DNA from: Chloroflexota bacterium
GTDB lineage: Bacteria > Chloroflexota > Dehalococcoidia > JACPEP01
NCBI GenBank assembly: GCA_016183425.1
Contig: JACPEP010000029.1
Span: 1 to 56,771 of the forward strand
Length of the DNA: 56,771 bases
Direction: 5' to 3'
Shown: positions 30,457-37,739 of the stretch, piece by piece
Position numbering within the stretch: position 1 is the first letter of the stretch
Layout of the letters: each line of letters starts with the position of its first letter
Made by a program: the position numbers and the translations under genes
Notes under the pieces: generated by a model
Seen by the model: only the letters and a program-made list of their open reading frames with translations
Databases searched by the model: none
Told to the model about the DNA's origin: nothing

Positions 30457-31173
30457 TTATCTTTTCTTCCCCAGCCTTAGCTCCAGGATGCCGTTCTTGT
30501 AGGAGCGCTCTAAGGAGCCAGCGTCCACCGGCGAGGGGAGCAGAAGCTCCTTGCTGTACTTCCTGTACTTGCCCTCGGCCCTCAAGGCCAAAACGTCCCC
30601 GTTGATCTCAATGTGGACGCCCTCGTCCTCCACGCCGGGAAGCTCGACAATGACCACCAGCCGATCCCCTTCGTCGAAAACGTCCATCAGGGGCTCGCGT
30701 ACCTCCGCCACCGTCGCTCCCTCTTCCGTGGCCTTGACATTGCCGAACTGCTCGATGACGGGCTTGCCCCCCAAACCCATCTTCACGCTGAAGCCGTAGA
30801 TGGCCTTGCCCTTGCCACCCAGAACCTCCACTTCACCGCTGCGGGTTAACTCCTCTTTACCCTTTTCGGCCATCTCCGAGACCAGGTCAAAGAGGCCACC
30901 CAGCCCTTTGAACAACCCACCGAGGCCGATTTGGATGTCTTCTCGCGACGGTTTTTCTCTTTCTGACATGGGAACACCTCCCTCCTTGCGTTTTTTGCCG
31001 AGCTGGCTTTCTAGCTCTTCGACTTTTAAGCTAATGATGGGCAAAGGGCGACTGAGGCCACTTTCCCAGCGCCTCACTGTTTGCAGGGAGACCCCCAGGA
31101 GGCGGGCGAACCTCTCCTGGGACAGCCCGTACTCCAGTCGTAGTTTCTTGATGCGGTTGCTATCGGTGACCAT
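30457..31173 (-). CDS. XRE helix-turn-helix fused to a GvpH-like Hsp20
   Basis: 238 residues. Residues 5-45 (RIKKLRLEYGLSQERFARLL...TVRRWESGLSRP) are a Cro/XRE DNA-binding domain. Residues 69-238 are a small heat-shock protein of the kind found in gas-vesicle clusters, with a Gly-rich N-terminus (GLGGLFKGLGGLFDLV) and an alpha-crystallin core (about 155-236; VVIVELPGVEDEGVHIEINGDVL, KNGILELRLGK). Met69 has an optimal internal ribosome-binding site, so a separate Hsp20 may also be made. A strong AT-rich promoter with a very short leader lies upstream. The XRE part may control the locus. Confidence 0.8.
   Translation of the reverse strand: MVTDSNRIKKLRLEYGLSQERFARLLGVSLQTVRRWESGLSRPLPIISLKVEELESQLGKKRKEGGVPMSEREKPSREDIQIGLGGLFKGLGGLFDLVSEMAEKGKEELTRSGEVEVLGGKGKAIYGFSVKMGLGGKPVIEQFGNVKATEEGATVAEVREPLMDVFDEGDRLVVIVELPGVEDEGVHIEINGDVLALRAEGKYRKYSKELLLPSPVDAGSLERSYKNGILELRLGKKR
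30976..30987 (-). promoter_or_regulatory. internal Shine-Dalgarno before Met69 of the XRE-Hsp20 ORF
   Basis: AAGGAGGGAGGT is followed seven bases on by ATG (30967-30969). It is far stronger than the site before the first ATG at 31173 (GAGCAGAG). In the fused reading frame it encodes K-E-G-G. It suggests a second start that yields Hsp20 alone. Confidence 0.65.
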
Positions 31174-31187
31174 CTCTGCTCAACCAT

Positions 31188-31218
31188 ATTATATAACATA
31201 TATTTAATCATATGTCAA
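31188..31218 (-). promoter_or_regulatory. promoter of the XRE-Hsp20 gene
   Basis: TTGACA (31213-31218) and TATAAT (31188-31193) on the minus strand, both perfect, with a 19-base spacer; TATATA two bases nearer gives 17. The predicted start is within about ten bases of the ATG, so the mRNA would be nearly leaderless for the XRE domain. Confidence 0.75.
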
Positions 31219-31613
31219 TACCCTGAGGGTGTTTAAGAATATTTCTCTTCCTTCGTGGTGTTGTGAAATGTTTTCCTCGCCCTGCCCATCAGGGCAGGGC
31301 TATCAGCTCTTTCTTACCCGCCCTTATGGTGATTAACTAAATAACACGACAGCAATCCCCACCCCGTAGTCGGAGTCGTCTCGACTCCGACGGGGTCACG
31401 CAATCGGGGTCAGGGACGACCCCGATTACATAGGCTGCTCGCCATTTGGCAGCTTATTTTGTTAAAGACCATCAGGGCGGCGATATCAATCAACAACCTC
31501 AAGGAACCCCTTCGAGGTTAGATTTATTCGGGGGCACATCCCCCGATCCCCCTGGCAAAGGGGCTTCGCCCCCTTGTCCGCCTATGGCGGATTAAACAGT
31601 CTCAATATCCTGG
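31219..31613. repeat. intergenic repeat cluster between XRE-Hsp20 and dnaK-like gene
   Basis: No supported gene in about 395 bases. It holds fragments of dispersed repeats seen elsewhere: an inverted copy of the 'TTATTT..GTTGATGACCAT' family (31318-31350 and about 31455-31485), a CGGGGTC...GACCCCG inverted repeat (about 31385-31425), a CAAGGAACCCCTT segment (31499-31511, also at 51913) and the TCCGCC-TAT-GGCGGA hairpin (31577-31591). Confidence 0.6.
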
Positions 31614-33143
31614 CTATTGCTGTAGAGGAAGGGGAGACAGCAGGGAAGTGGAGTGTTCCCGGCCGCCCGCTGTGGGGGTGAATTGAGTGGAGGCTCCGGT
31701 GAGAGACGCCAGCTCGGCGGGCAGCCCCTTGGCAGAGAGCACCTTCACATCGATGCTGTTTTCGGTAAGCAGGTCGGTGGCGGACACATGGACGATGCCG
31801 TCCACATCCACGTCGAAGGCGACCTGGATGCGGGGAGCGCCTCGGGGGAGGGGGGGAATGTCCTGAAGCTGAAACAAGCCCAGGGACAGGTTATCCACCG
31901 CCAGGGCGGCCTCCCCTTGCAGCACGTGGATGTCTACCGCCCCCTGGTTGTCGGCGGCCGTGGTGAAGAGGCGCCCCTCCGATGCCGGCAGCGGAGTATT
32001 GCGATGGATTATCCTGGTAAAGAGGCCTCCCTGGGTCTCCACACCCAGGGATAGGGGAAGAACATCGAGAAGAATCGTCCTTTCTATCAATCCCAAGAGC
32101 ATTCCGGCCTGGATGGCCGCCCCCATGGCCACCACCTCGTCGGGATTTAGGTTCTGGTAAGGCTCTTTCCCGAAGAGCTGCCTGGCCAGTTGAGAGACGG
32201 CGGGCATCCTGGTAGCGCCACCCACCAGGATGGCGCGGTGGATGTCCTGGGGCTCTAGGTCGGCGTCGGCCAGGGCCTGGCGGGTGGGGGGGATCATCCT
32301 CTCCAGCAGGTCTCTCGTCAGCCTTTGGAACTCCTCACGGGTTAAGGTCGTACTGGTATGGGGAGAGGTGTTCCCGTCAACGAAGGGCATCTGAATGGAA
32401 GTGGACATACTATCAGAAAGGGTAATCTTCCCCTTCTCCGCCGCCTCCCTTAGCCTCTGCCAGGCCTTCATGTCCTTTGATAGATCCATCCCGTAGGTCT
32501 CCCGGTGCTGGTCCGCCAGATACTCCATCAGTCGTCGGTCGTAGTCGTCGCCACCCAGCCAGGAATCGCCGCTGACGGCCCTCACCTGGAAGATGCCCTT
32601 CTCTATTTGGAGGATGGAGACGTCGAAGGTGCCGCCGCCCAGGTCCCATACCAGGATGGTACGCTCGTCTTCCTCATTAAGGCCGTAGGCCAGAGCGGCG
32701 GCGGTGGGCTCGTTGATAATCCTCATGACGTCCAGGCCCGCCATGATGCCGGCTTCCTTGGTTGCTTGACGCTGTCCATCGCTGAAGTAGGCGGGCACCG
32801 TGATGACGGCTCTCTCCACCTTCTCTCCCAGATAATCCTCGGTGTCTCTCTTGACCTTTTCCAGGATCAGGGCGGAGACCTTCTGGGGGTTGTACTCCCT
32901 TTCTCCTTGCTTCACCTTGTATGGGGAGCCCATGCGCCTCTTGATGGAGAATATCGTTCCCCCGGGGTTGGCGACGGCCTGCTGGCGGGCGGTCTCCCCC
33001 ACTAAAACCTCCTCGGTAAAGGCGACCACCGAGGGTGTGAGGCGCTGCCCTTCGGCGTTGGGCACGATCAACGGTTGGTCGCCTTCCATGACGGCCACCA
33101 CGGTGTAGGTCGTTCCTAAGTCGATGCCGATGGCCCTAACCAT
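31614..33143 (-). CDS. Hsp70/DnaK homologue lacking the C-terminal lid
   Basis: 509 residues; ordinary DnaK has about 600-640. The ATPase domain is complete (IGIDLGTTYTVVAV; VPAYFSDGQRQATKEAG; WDLGGGTFDVSIL; ILVGGATRMPAV). The allosteric linker reads LLDVLPLSLGVET, and a substrate-binding beta domain follows to about residue 480. The alpha-helical lid is missing; after the beta domain there are only about 30 low-complexity residues. Its start overlaps the gvpJ-like gene by eight bases, so it belongs to the gas-vesicle operon. Its J-domain partner is likely the GvpF/L-J fusion upstream. Confidence 0.9.
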   Translation of the reverse strand: MVRAIGIDLGTTYTVVAVMEGDQPLIVPNAEGQRLTPSVVAFTEEVLVGETARQQAVANPGGTIFSIKRRMGSPYKVKQGEREYNPQKVSALILEKVKRDTEDYLGEKVERAVITVPAYFSDGQRQATKEAGIMAGLDVMRIINEPTAAALAYGLNEEDERTILVWDLGGGTFDVSILQIEKGIFQVRAVSGDSWLGGDDYDRRLMEYLADQHRETYGMDLSKDMKAWQRLREAAEKGKITLSDSMSTSIQMPFVDGNTSPHTSTTLTREEFQRLTRDLLERMIPPTRQALADADLEPQDIHRAILVGGATRMPAVSQLARQLFGKEPYQNLNPDEVVAMGAAIQAGMLLGLIERTILLDVLPLSLGVETQGGLFTRIIHRNTPLPASEGRLFTTAADNQGAVDIHVLQGEAALAVDNLSLGLFQLQDIPPLPRGAPRIQVAFDVDVDGIVHVSATDLLTENSIDVKVLSAKGLPAELASLTGASTQFTPTAGGREHSTSLLSPLPLQQ

Positions 33144-33423
33144 TGTGTATCACTGAGCACTCCCCATCCAAAGGGAATGCGGCGCGTTCCTCGTCCGCCT
33201 TTGGCGGATGCCCCCCCTGGGCTCGAATGGCTTCGTCCCAGTCCCTCATTACCCCGTACTGGAGCATGGTTTCCATCCCCGCCAGGGCCGCCCGGAGATT
33301 CACCCCAATGAGGGGAACGCCAGCCACCGAGATGATGAGGTCGGCTTGAATAACCAGTCCCTTGTCCAGGACCCTATCCAGAAGGTCCACCAGGGTAGCG
33401 CGGGTCGTGGGGATCGGCTCCAC
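33136..33423 (-). CDS. GvpA-superfamily minor gas-vesicle protein (GvpJ/M/S-like)
   Basis: 95 residues. Residues about 9-58 follow the GvpA fold: LVDLLDRVLDKGLVIQADLI, then SVAGVPLIGVNLRAALAGMET. Members called GvpJ, GvpM or GvpS are thought to nucleate the vesicle tips. The C-terminal 35 residues are extra and partly encoded by a TCCGCC-TTT-GGCGGA palindrome (33194-33208), so the tail may be a late addition. The stop overlaps the dnaK-like start. Confidence 0.82.
   Translation of the reverse strand: MEPIPTTRATLVDLLDRVLDKGLVIQADLIISVAGVPLIGVNLRAALAGMETMLQYGVMRDWDEAIRAQGGHPPKADEERAAFPLDGECSVIHNG
33194..33208. repeat. palindromic repeat inside the gvpJ-like gene
   Basis: TCCGCC-TTT-GGCGGA within coding sequence. 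On the minus strand it is translated as part of H-P-P-K-A-D-E in the C-terminal tail. Confidence 0.75.
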
Positions 33424-33435
33424 AGAATACCCCTG

Positions 33436-34260
33436 TCAGATGGTGCCCACGAAGCTGTAGGGAGGCCAGGGACCGGTAAAGCGCACCGATAACCCATCCC
33501 TATCGTCGAGTCTGTCCAACTCCTCCCCCAGCTCTTGGTATTTGTCCCTACAAACCAGGCAGGATAGATTCATTATCATCTGCCAGCCCGACTCCGCCTC
33601 CTTTGTCTTTTCGATACGAATGTCTTCCACGTGGGTTTTTATGCGATGATAAAGGTCTCTGAAATACTCCCCGGCCTTCGTTTCCAACTCGCCCCTTATG
33701 AGACTTTCCAGTTGCCGTCGATACAAGTATGCCGCGCCCCGGGGCTTGGCTCTAATGATTTCATCCAGACGGCGAACTTCCGGGCTCGTTTCTACCAGGT
33801 TCTGGGCCATGGCCTTCGGCTGCCAGAATACCTGCACCCCATACTCCGCCTTTCCCCTCAGCCTCTCTATTTTGACCTTGAAGCCCTCGTGTTCCGCCTT
33901 GAGCCAATCCAACACCTTTCCCTCCGCCCCCCCCTCACCCTCCCCCATAATTATGGTGTCGAAGCTCAGGGGGAGCACCGTCTCCCACCTCTCCCAGGCG
34001 GCATCCACCACCTTTTGATGCGTCAATACCCAGGACTTTACCGTGTCCGGGTCTTTGGATTGATACGGCTGCGCCGGGCAATTTTGAACCAGGGCGCAGA
34101 TTCCACCATAGGGAATAGTGTAGACCTCATCGCCCTGGATGCCGATTTGCCCCAGACTTGTCCTTTCACCGCCATCGGCGATACAATAGATGTATCTTCC
34201 TTCCTTACCCGTGGCGGCTTCGGCCCAGGTGTCGGCCAGGGGTGGCGTCTCTAATCCCAT
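33436..34260 (-). CDS. gas vesicle protein GvpF/GvpL (divergent copy)
   Basis: 274 residues, GvpL/F family. It begins after a 20-residue lead with GRYIYCIADG, and has LTHQKVVDAAWERWETVLPLSFDTII, EYGVQVFWQPKA and the terminal FTGPWPPYSFVGTI typical of the family. It is the most divergent of the four GvpF/L copies in the locus and has Cys residues near the end (LSCLVCRDK). These proteins are thought to be assembly accessories that contact GvpA. Its start overlaps the end of gvpK by ten bases. Confidence 0.88.
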   Translation of the reverse strand: MGLETPPLADTWAEAATGKEGRYIYCIADGGERTSLGQIGIQGDEVYTIPYGGICALVQNCPAQPYQSKDPDTVKSWVLTHQKVVDAAWERWETVLPLSFDTIIMGEGEGGAEGKVLDWLKAEHEGFKVKIERLRGKAEYGVQVFWQPKAMAQNLVETSPEVRRLDEIIRAKPRGAAYLYRRQLESLIRGELETKAGEYFRDLYHRIKTHVEDIRIEKTKEAESGWQMIMNLSCLVCRDKYQELGEELDRLDDRDGLSVRFTGPWPPYSFVGTI

Positions 34261-34571
34261 CGCTCGGCCTTTTCCATCAACCGTGTTGGGTTTACCATCC
34301 TGTCCAGGATGTCGTCTACCATCTCATCCAGGCCATCCCGCACCGATTTCACGGACTGGACGATTCCCTGCTCCTCCTTTATTTCATCGATGGCTTTTTC
34401 CAGTCCCATTAGCGCCTCTCCCAGCCTGTCCATTTCCTCTTCAGTCAGGCTACCGCCTTCCATGCGTTTCACGGCCTGAAGAGTGAGGGCATCCTTAATG
34501 ATCTCCACTAAGGCGATGACGAGCCCCAGGACGCCGTGTTTCAAATTCTTGTCATCGATGTTCAGCATCAT
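34251..34571 (-). CDS. gvpK: gas vesicle protein GvpK
   Basis: 106 residues with the GvpK pattern: LKHGVLGLVIALVEIIKDALTLQAVKRMEGGSLTEEEMDRLGEALMGLE...AI. GvpK is an essential accessory protein in many gas-vesicle clusters. It overlaps the downstream gvpF/L and follows gvpH by ten bases. Confidence 0.92.
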   Translation of the reverse strand: MMLNIDDKNLKHGVLGLVIALVEIIKDALTLQAVKRMEGGSLTEEEMDRLGEALMGLEKAIDEIKEEQGIVQSVKSVRDGLDEMVDDILDRMVNPTRLMEKAERWD

Positions 34572-34581
34572 GCCGCAGCCT

Positions 34582-35133
34582 CTAAGAAGTTCCTCGGCGC
34601 AGGTGCACCTCTAGAATGCCGTTTCGGCAGGTGGCTTTGAGGTCAACTATATGGTCATGCAACGGAATCTCCTTGCGGTAGCTCCTGGGGGCCGACGGTT
34701 TTGTGGCCAGGGTGAAGCTATCCTCCTGAACCGTGAGCTCCACATCCTTCAAATCCACGCCGGGCACCTCGGCGACAACCACAATCTCTTCCTTCTCGTA
34801 GAAAACGTCCACGGGAGGCGCAACGGCTTCCACCGGCTCCTTCTCTCGCCCGCTTTGCCTCTTAGCGGGTCCAGCGGTTCCAATATGATACTCCCGTTCC
34901 CCTAATATACCCCGTGTCCTGAGGTGCCCTCCGATGGTCGTCTCCCCCCGCCGCCACGCTTCGTCACCAAGAAGCTCCTTCCCGCCGGCTTGCTTCAGCT
35001 TGGTCCTCAGCTCTTCCAGGCGATCTTGCACCTCCTCCGGGGACAGCTTGGCCAGATCGATATTGAGGCCGAAGATGTTGAGAACGCCGCCGATGACGTC
35101 AGACGGCTCGGACTTCTTGTCGCCCTCGCTCAT
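34582..35133 (-). CDS. gvpH: gas vesicle Hsp20 (GvpH-like)
   Basis: 183 residues. The N-terminal segment (DVIGGVLNIFGLNIDLAKLSPEEVQDRLEELRTKL) is a helix pair usual in GvpH, a Gly-rich linker follows, and the C-terminal alpha-crystallin-like domain (about 105-180) has VVVAEVPGVDLKDVEL and CRNGILEVHL. GvpH proteins are small heat-shock chaperones in halophilic archaeal clusters. It overlaps the GvpJ-zinc gene by four bases. Confidence 0.85.
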   Translation of the reverse strand: MSEGDKKSEPSDVIGGVLNIFGLNIDLAKLSPEEVQDRLEELRTKLKQAGGKELLGDEAWRRGETTIGGHLRTRGILGEREYHIGTAGPAKRQSGREKEPVEAVAPPVDVFYEKEEIVVVAEVPGVDLKDVELTVQEDSFTLATKPSAPRSYRKEIPLHDHIVDLKATCRNGILEVHLRRGTS

Positions 35134-35528
35134 GGGGCCTCCAAGGGGATCTCCTGGGGTTGGTGACCATTGCCGGAAGGAAGGGTCTTCTCTTTCTTAG
35201 CCTTGGCGCTTAGCCAGCCGCACCAGGGGCAGCCCTCCTCCAAGAGAGTGGCTACGGGCACCCGTTTGGCGCAGTGGGGGCAGGTTTCCTTCCCAATCAT
35301 AGCCTCCTGCCAGGCATAAGTTTCCATCTTAGTCCCCAGAGGAAACTCCAGACCGTACCGGGCTGCCGTCTCGAAGGATGCCAGGGAGGCCCTTATCTTA
35401 ATGCCGAGAAGCTCAACGCCGACCACGGAGACGGCGATATCGGCGTTGAGCACCAGGCCTTTATCCAATATCCGATCGATAATGTCAGCGAGAGTGCTGG
35501 GGCTATCTCTTTCAGCCTGCATTGCCAT
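35130..35528 (-). CDS. GvpJ-like gas vesicle protein with C-terminal zinc ribbon
   Basis: 132 residues. Residues 10-58 are a GvpA/J core (STLADIIDRILDKGLVLNAD...VGVELLGIKIRASLASFET). A C-terminal extension carries Cys83, Cys86, Cys100 and Cys103 (CPHC...CPWC), a clear rubredoxin-like zinc ribbon, then a Lys/Gly tail. I know of no standard GvpJ with a metal-binding domain. It may regulate or cap tip assembly through zinc or redox. It lies between gvpF/L and gvpH with short overlaps. Confidence 0.85.
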   Translation of the reverse strand: MAMQAERDSPSTLADIIDRILDKGLVLNADIAVSVVGVELLGIKIRASLASFETAARYGLEFPLGTKMETYAWQEAMIGKETCPHCAKRVPVATLLEEGCPWCGWLSAKAKKEKTLPSGNGHQPQEIPLEAP

Positions 35529-35563
35529 GAACTTCCTCCTTTTCCAGGTGACTCCTATGAATA

Positions 35564-36316
35564 CTACTCCGTGACCACTATGTTGACGAAGCTATACGGC
35601 GGTGCGGGTCCCACATATTTGAATTCCAATGTGTCACCACGCTCGGAAGTAAGCTGCTCCACTCGGCTGTCGAATTCCCTTTCCCGAATCCGGTCAACCA
35701 GGAAGGCGGCGTTCATAATCATATCATCGCCGTAGGTTCTGTTGAGGCAAAAATCGCTGGAGAGCCGCCTCAGAGGCCGCAGCAGAGTTTCCCTTTCTTT
35801 GGCCTTTTTATCTTCCAACGCCAGCTTGACTATCTCGCTCAGGGTGGCCTTATCCTGGCCTGCCTCGCCCGCCGAATGGGCCAGCACCTTAGCTCTTACC
35901 GCCTTGATATCTGGGCTCTCCTCCATGATCCCCTCAAAAACGGCGTTCATGTCTCGCCAGATGACCTTGAGCCCCAACTCCACCTTGTTATCCAGCTCAC
36001 GCAGCATCTTCTTAAACTCCGGGTAGCGTTTTCTCAGGAGACTGCGGACCTCCTCGGCGGTGGGCGCAATGGTATAGAACCTCACCGGCAGAACGGTGTC
36101 GTCTTTCATCACCGTCTCGATGACCTTCTCATGGGCAAGCATGGTTTCCTTACTGACGACATACTTGGTCATCGGCACGCTACTCACCACAGCACTGAGG
36201 TCTCGATAGGAAATAGTGGTCACCGGGTCGCCTCGGTCGCCGATGCCCATGGGGCCGAAGTTCCTGGCCTCGCCGGTTCCGATGACGCAGTAAATGTATT
36301 GACCTTCCTCGGCCAC
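35564..36316 (-). CDS. gas vesicle protein GvpF/GvpL
   Basis: 250 residues, a typical GvpF/L. It starts EEGQYIYCVIGTGE, has LAHEKVIETVMKDDTVLPVRFYTIAPTAEEV and NKVELGLKVIWRDM, and ends LEFKYVGPAPPYSFVNIVV. It is one of three closely similar copies in the locus (with 36946 and 37740). Confidence 0.93.
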   Translation of the reverse strand: MAEEGQYIYCVIGTGEARNFGPMGIGDRGDPVTTISYRDLSAVVSSVPMTKYVVSKETMLAHEKVIETVMKDDTVLPVRFYTIAPTAEEVRSLLRKRYPEFKKMLRELDNKVELGLKVIWRDMNAVFEGIMEESPDIKAVRAKVLAHSAGEAGQDKATLSEIVKLALEDKKAKERETLLRPLRRLSSDFCLNRTYGDDMIMNAAFLVDRIREREFDSRVEQLTSERGDTLEFKYVGPAPPYSFVNIVVTE

Positions 36317-36368
36317 CGCTCACCTTATCCTAACTCAGCAGGATATGACTGCCATCAGACGCCCGCCA

Positions 36369-36635
36369 CTACGCTTTTTCTTCCTTCTCCATGGGTGCGC
36401 CACGCATCCGGGTCCTGTTGCGCTCAAACCGGAGCATGTTCCCGTCCTCGTCCAACAAAACCTTGTAGTCACCCAGGACGTCGGTGGCGGTGGGAATGCG
36501 GGCCATCTCCAGCATGTCCAGGGTAACGTGCCAACCTTTCTCATCCTTGAAAGCCCCGGTGACGGTTACCGGCTTTAGTCCCGTGACCTCCGCCAACTGG
36601 CTCTTGGCCCGTTCGGCTAGCTCCCTCATGTCCAT
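36369..36635 (-). CDS. gvpO: gas vesicle protein GvpO
   Basis: 88 residues. The GvpO core is seen as GLKPVTVTGAFKDEKGWHVTLDMLEMARIP, then DVLGDYKVLLDEDGNMLRFERNRTRMR. It is shorter than many GvpO proteins because the charged N-terminal extension is absent. It lies between gvpG and a gvpF/L. GvpO is needed for vesicle formation in halophiles. Confidence 0.9.
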   Translation of the reverse strand: MDMRELAERAKSQLAEVTGLKPVTVTGAFKDEKGWHVTLDMLEMARIPTATDVLGDYKVLLDEDGNMLRFERNRTRMRGAPMEKEEKA

Positions 36636-36681
36636 AAATAGGCCTCCTTTGAATTATCGCTGCCTGGGTGGCTCTCGTTGG

Positions 36682-36933
36682 CTACTGGCCCCGTTCAGCT
36701 TTGGCCTCTCGAATGGCGTTCAGCCGTTCCATAAGAACCTTTTCCTGGACGGCGTACTCTTCCTCAGTGATCTCCCCCATATCCAAACGCACCTGGAGAT
36801 TCAAGAGTTCGCCGCGAAGAGGGCCCTCGTCCATGAGTTGCCGGGTTGCCTCCTGGGCGATTTTATTGGCCAGCCAATGAACCATGGTCGGCGCTCCCAG
36901 TACCGGGAGGGTAAGCCAACTTAGAAGTCCCAC
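36682..36933 (-). CDS. gvpG: gas vesicle protein GvpG
   Basis: 83 residues: a hydrophobic start MGLLSWLTLPVLGAPTMVHWLANKIAQEA and then a charged helix (GELLNLQVRLDMGEITEEEYAVQEKVLMERLNAIREA) typical of GvpG. Its start lies 12 bases after the end of a gvpF/L. Confidence 0.9.
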   Translation of the reverse strand: MGLLSWLTLPVLGAPTMVHWLANKIAQEATRQLMDEGPLRGELLNLQVRLDMGEITEEEYAVQEKVLMERLNAIREAKAERGQ

Positions 36934-36945
36934 CCTTTTACCCTT

Positions 36946-37716
36946 TTACAGTTCCTGCCAGTTCACCACTATGTTCACGAAGTTGTAAGGAGGCACGGGC
37001 CCCACATATTTAAAGGCCACTCGGCGGCACATCTCCTCATCCAGCCGCCTTACTGCCTCGTCGAAGTCCGGCTCCCGGTCCCTGCTGACGAGGAAAGCGG
37101 CGTTCAATACCACCCGATCCACCAAAGTATCGTTCTCTCGAACCTGTTGGGCGATGGGGCGGAGGGGGTGGAGGATTCTGGCTGCCTCCTGGCTCCGCTT
37201 CCGGTCCAGGGCCTCCTTGACCCTTTGCCCTAACGGGATGCCCTGGAAATGGATTGCTGCCGGGGCCTTGCCTGCCAAAGAGTCCCGCAGCTTTCTTATA
37301 TCGGCGTTCTCAGCCAGAATCTCCTGGAAGATAGCCTTTTCATCGCGCCAAAAGGCTTTGAGGCCCAGCTCCACCTTGTTTCCCATATCTGACAGGAGCC
37401 CCCAAAACTCTTCGTACCGGCTGGCCAAAAGCCTCTTGATGTCCGCCACGGTAGTGGCGGCATTGGCGACGGTTCCGAAACGAACGGGAAGAAGGGCGAA
37501 CTCTTTCATGACCGCTTCCAGAACCGCCTGGTGAGCCATCATGTTGGTACGAGTGCTCTCATACTGCTTCATCGGCGAGTCGCTGACCACGGCAGCGAGG
37601 CCCTGGTGACACACGGTGTGCACCGCGCCCTTCTCGCCGCCCATGGCCGCCGTGCCGAAGGTACGTTCTTCTAGACAGGGAATAATGCAATAGAGGTATT
37701 TGCCCACTTCAGCCAC
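36946..37716 (-). CDS. gas vesicle protein GvpF/GvpL
   Basis: 256 residues. KYLYCIIPCLEE, MAHQAVLEAVMKEFALLPVRFGTVA, NKVELGLKAFWRDEKAIF and the end FKYVGPVPPYNFVNIVV are the family landmarks. It lies between the GvpF/L-J fusion and gvpG on the same strand. Confidence 0.93.
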   Translation of the reverse strand: MAEVGKYLYCIIPCLEERTFGTAAMGGEKGAVHTVCHQGLAAVVSDSPMKQYESTRTNMMAHQAVLEAVMKEFALLPVRFGTVANAATTVADIKRLLASRYEEFWGLLSDMGNKVELGLKAFWRDEKAIFQEILAENADIRKLRDSLAGKAPAAIHFQGIPLGQRVKEALDRKRSQEAARILHPLRPIAQQVRENDTLVDRVVLNAAFLVSRDREPDFDEAVRRLDEEMCRRVAFKYVGPVPPYNFVNIVVNWQEL

Positions 37717-37739
37717 GCGGCTCCCACTACATCCGTATC

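Noticed and set aside
33143-33200. CIRCE/HrcA operator upstream of the dnaK-like gene
   Set aside because: Only a chance GAGCACTC is present; there is no paired TTAGCACTC-N9-GAGTGCTAA, and the gene is inside an operon.
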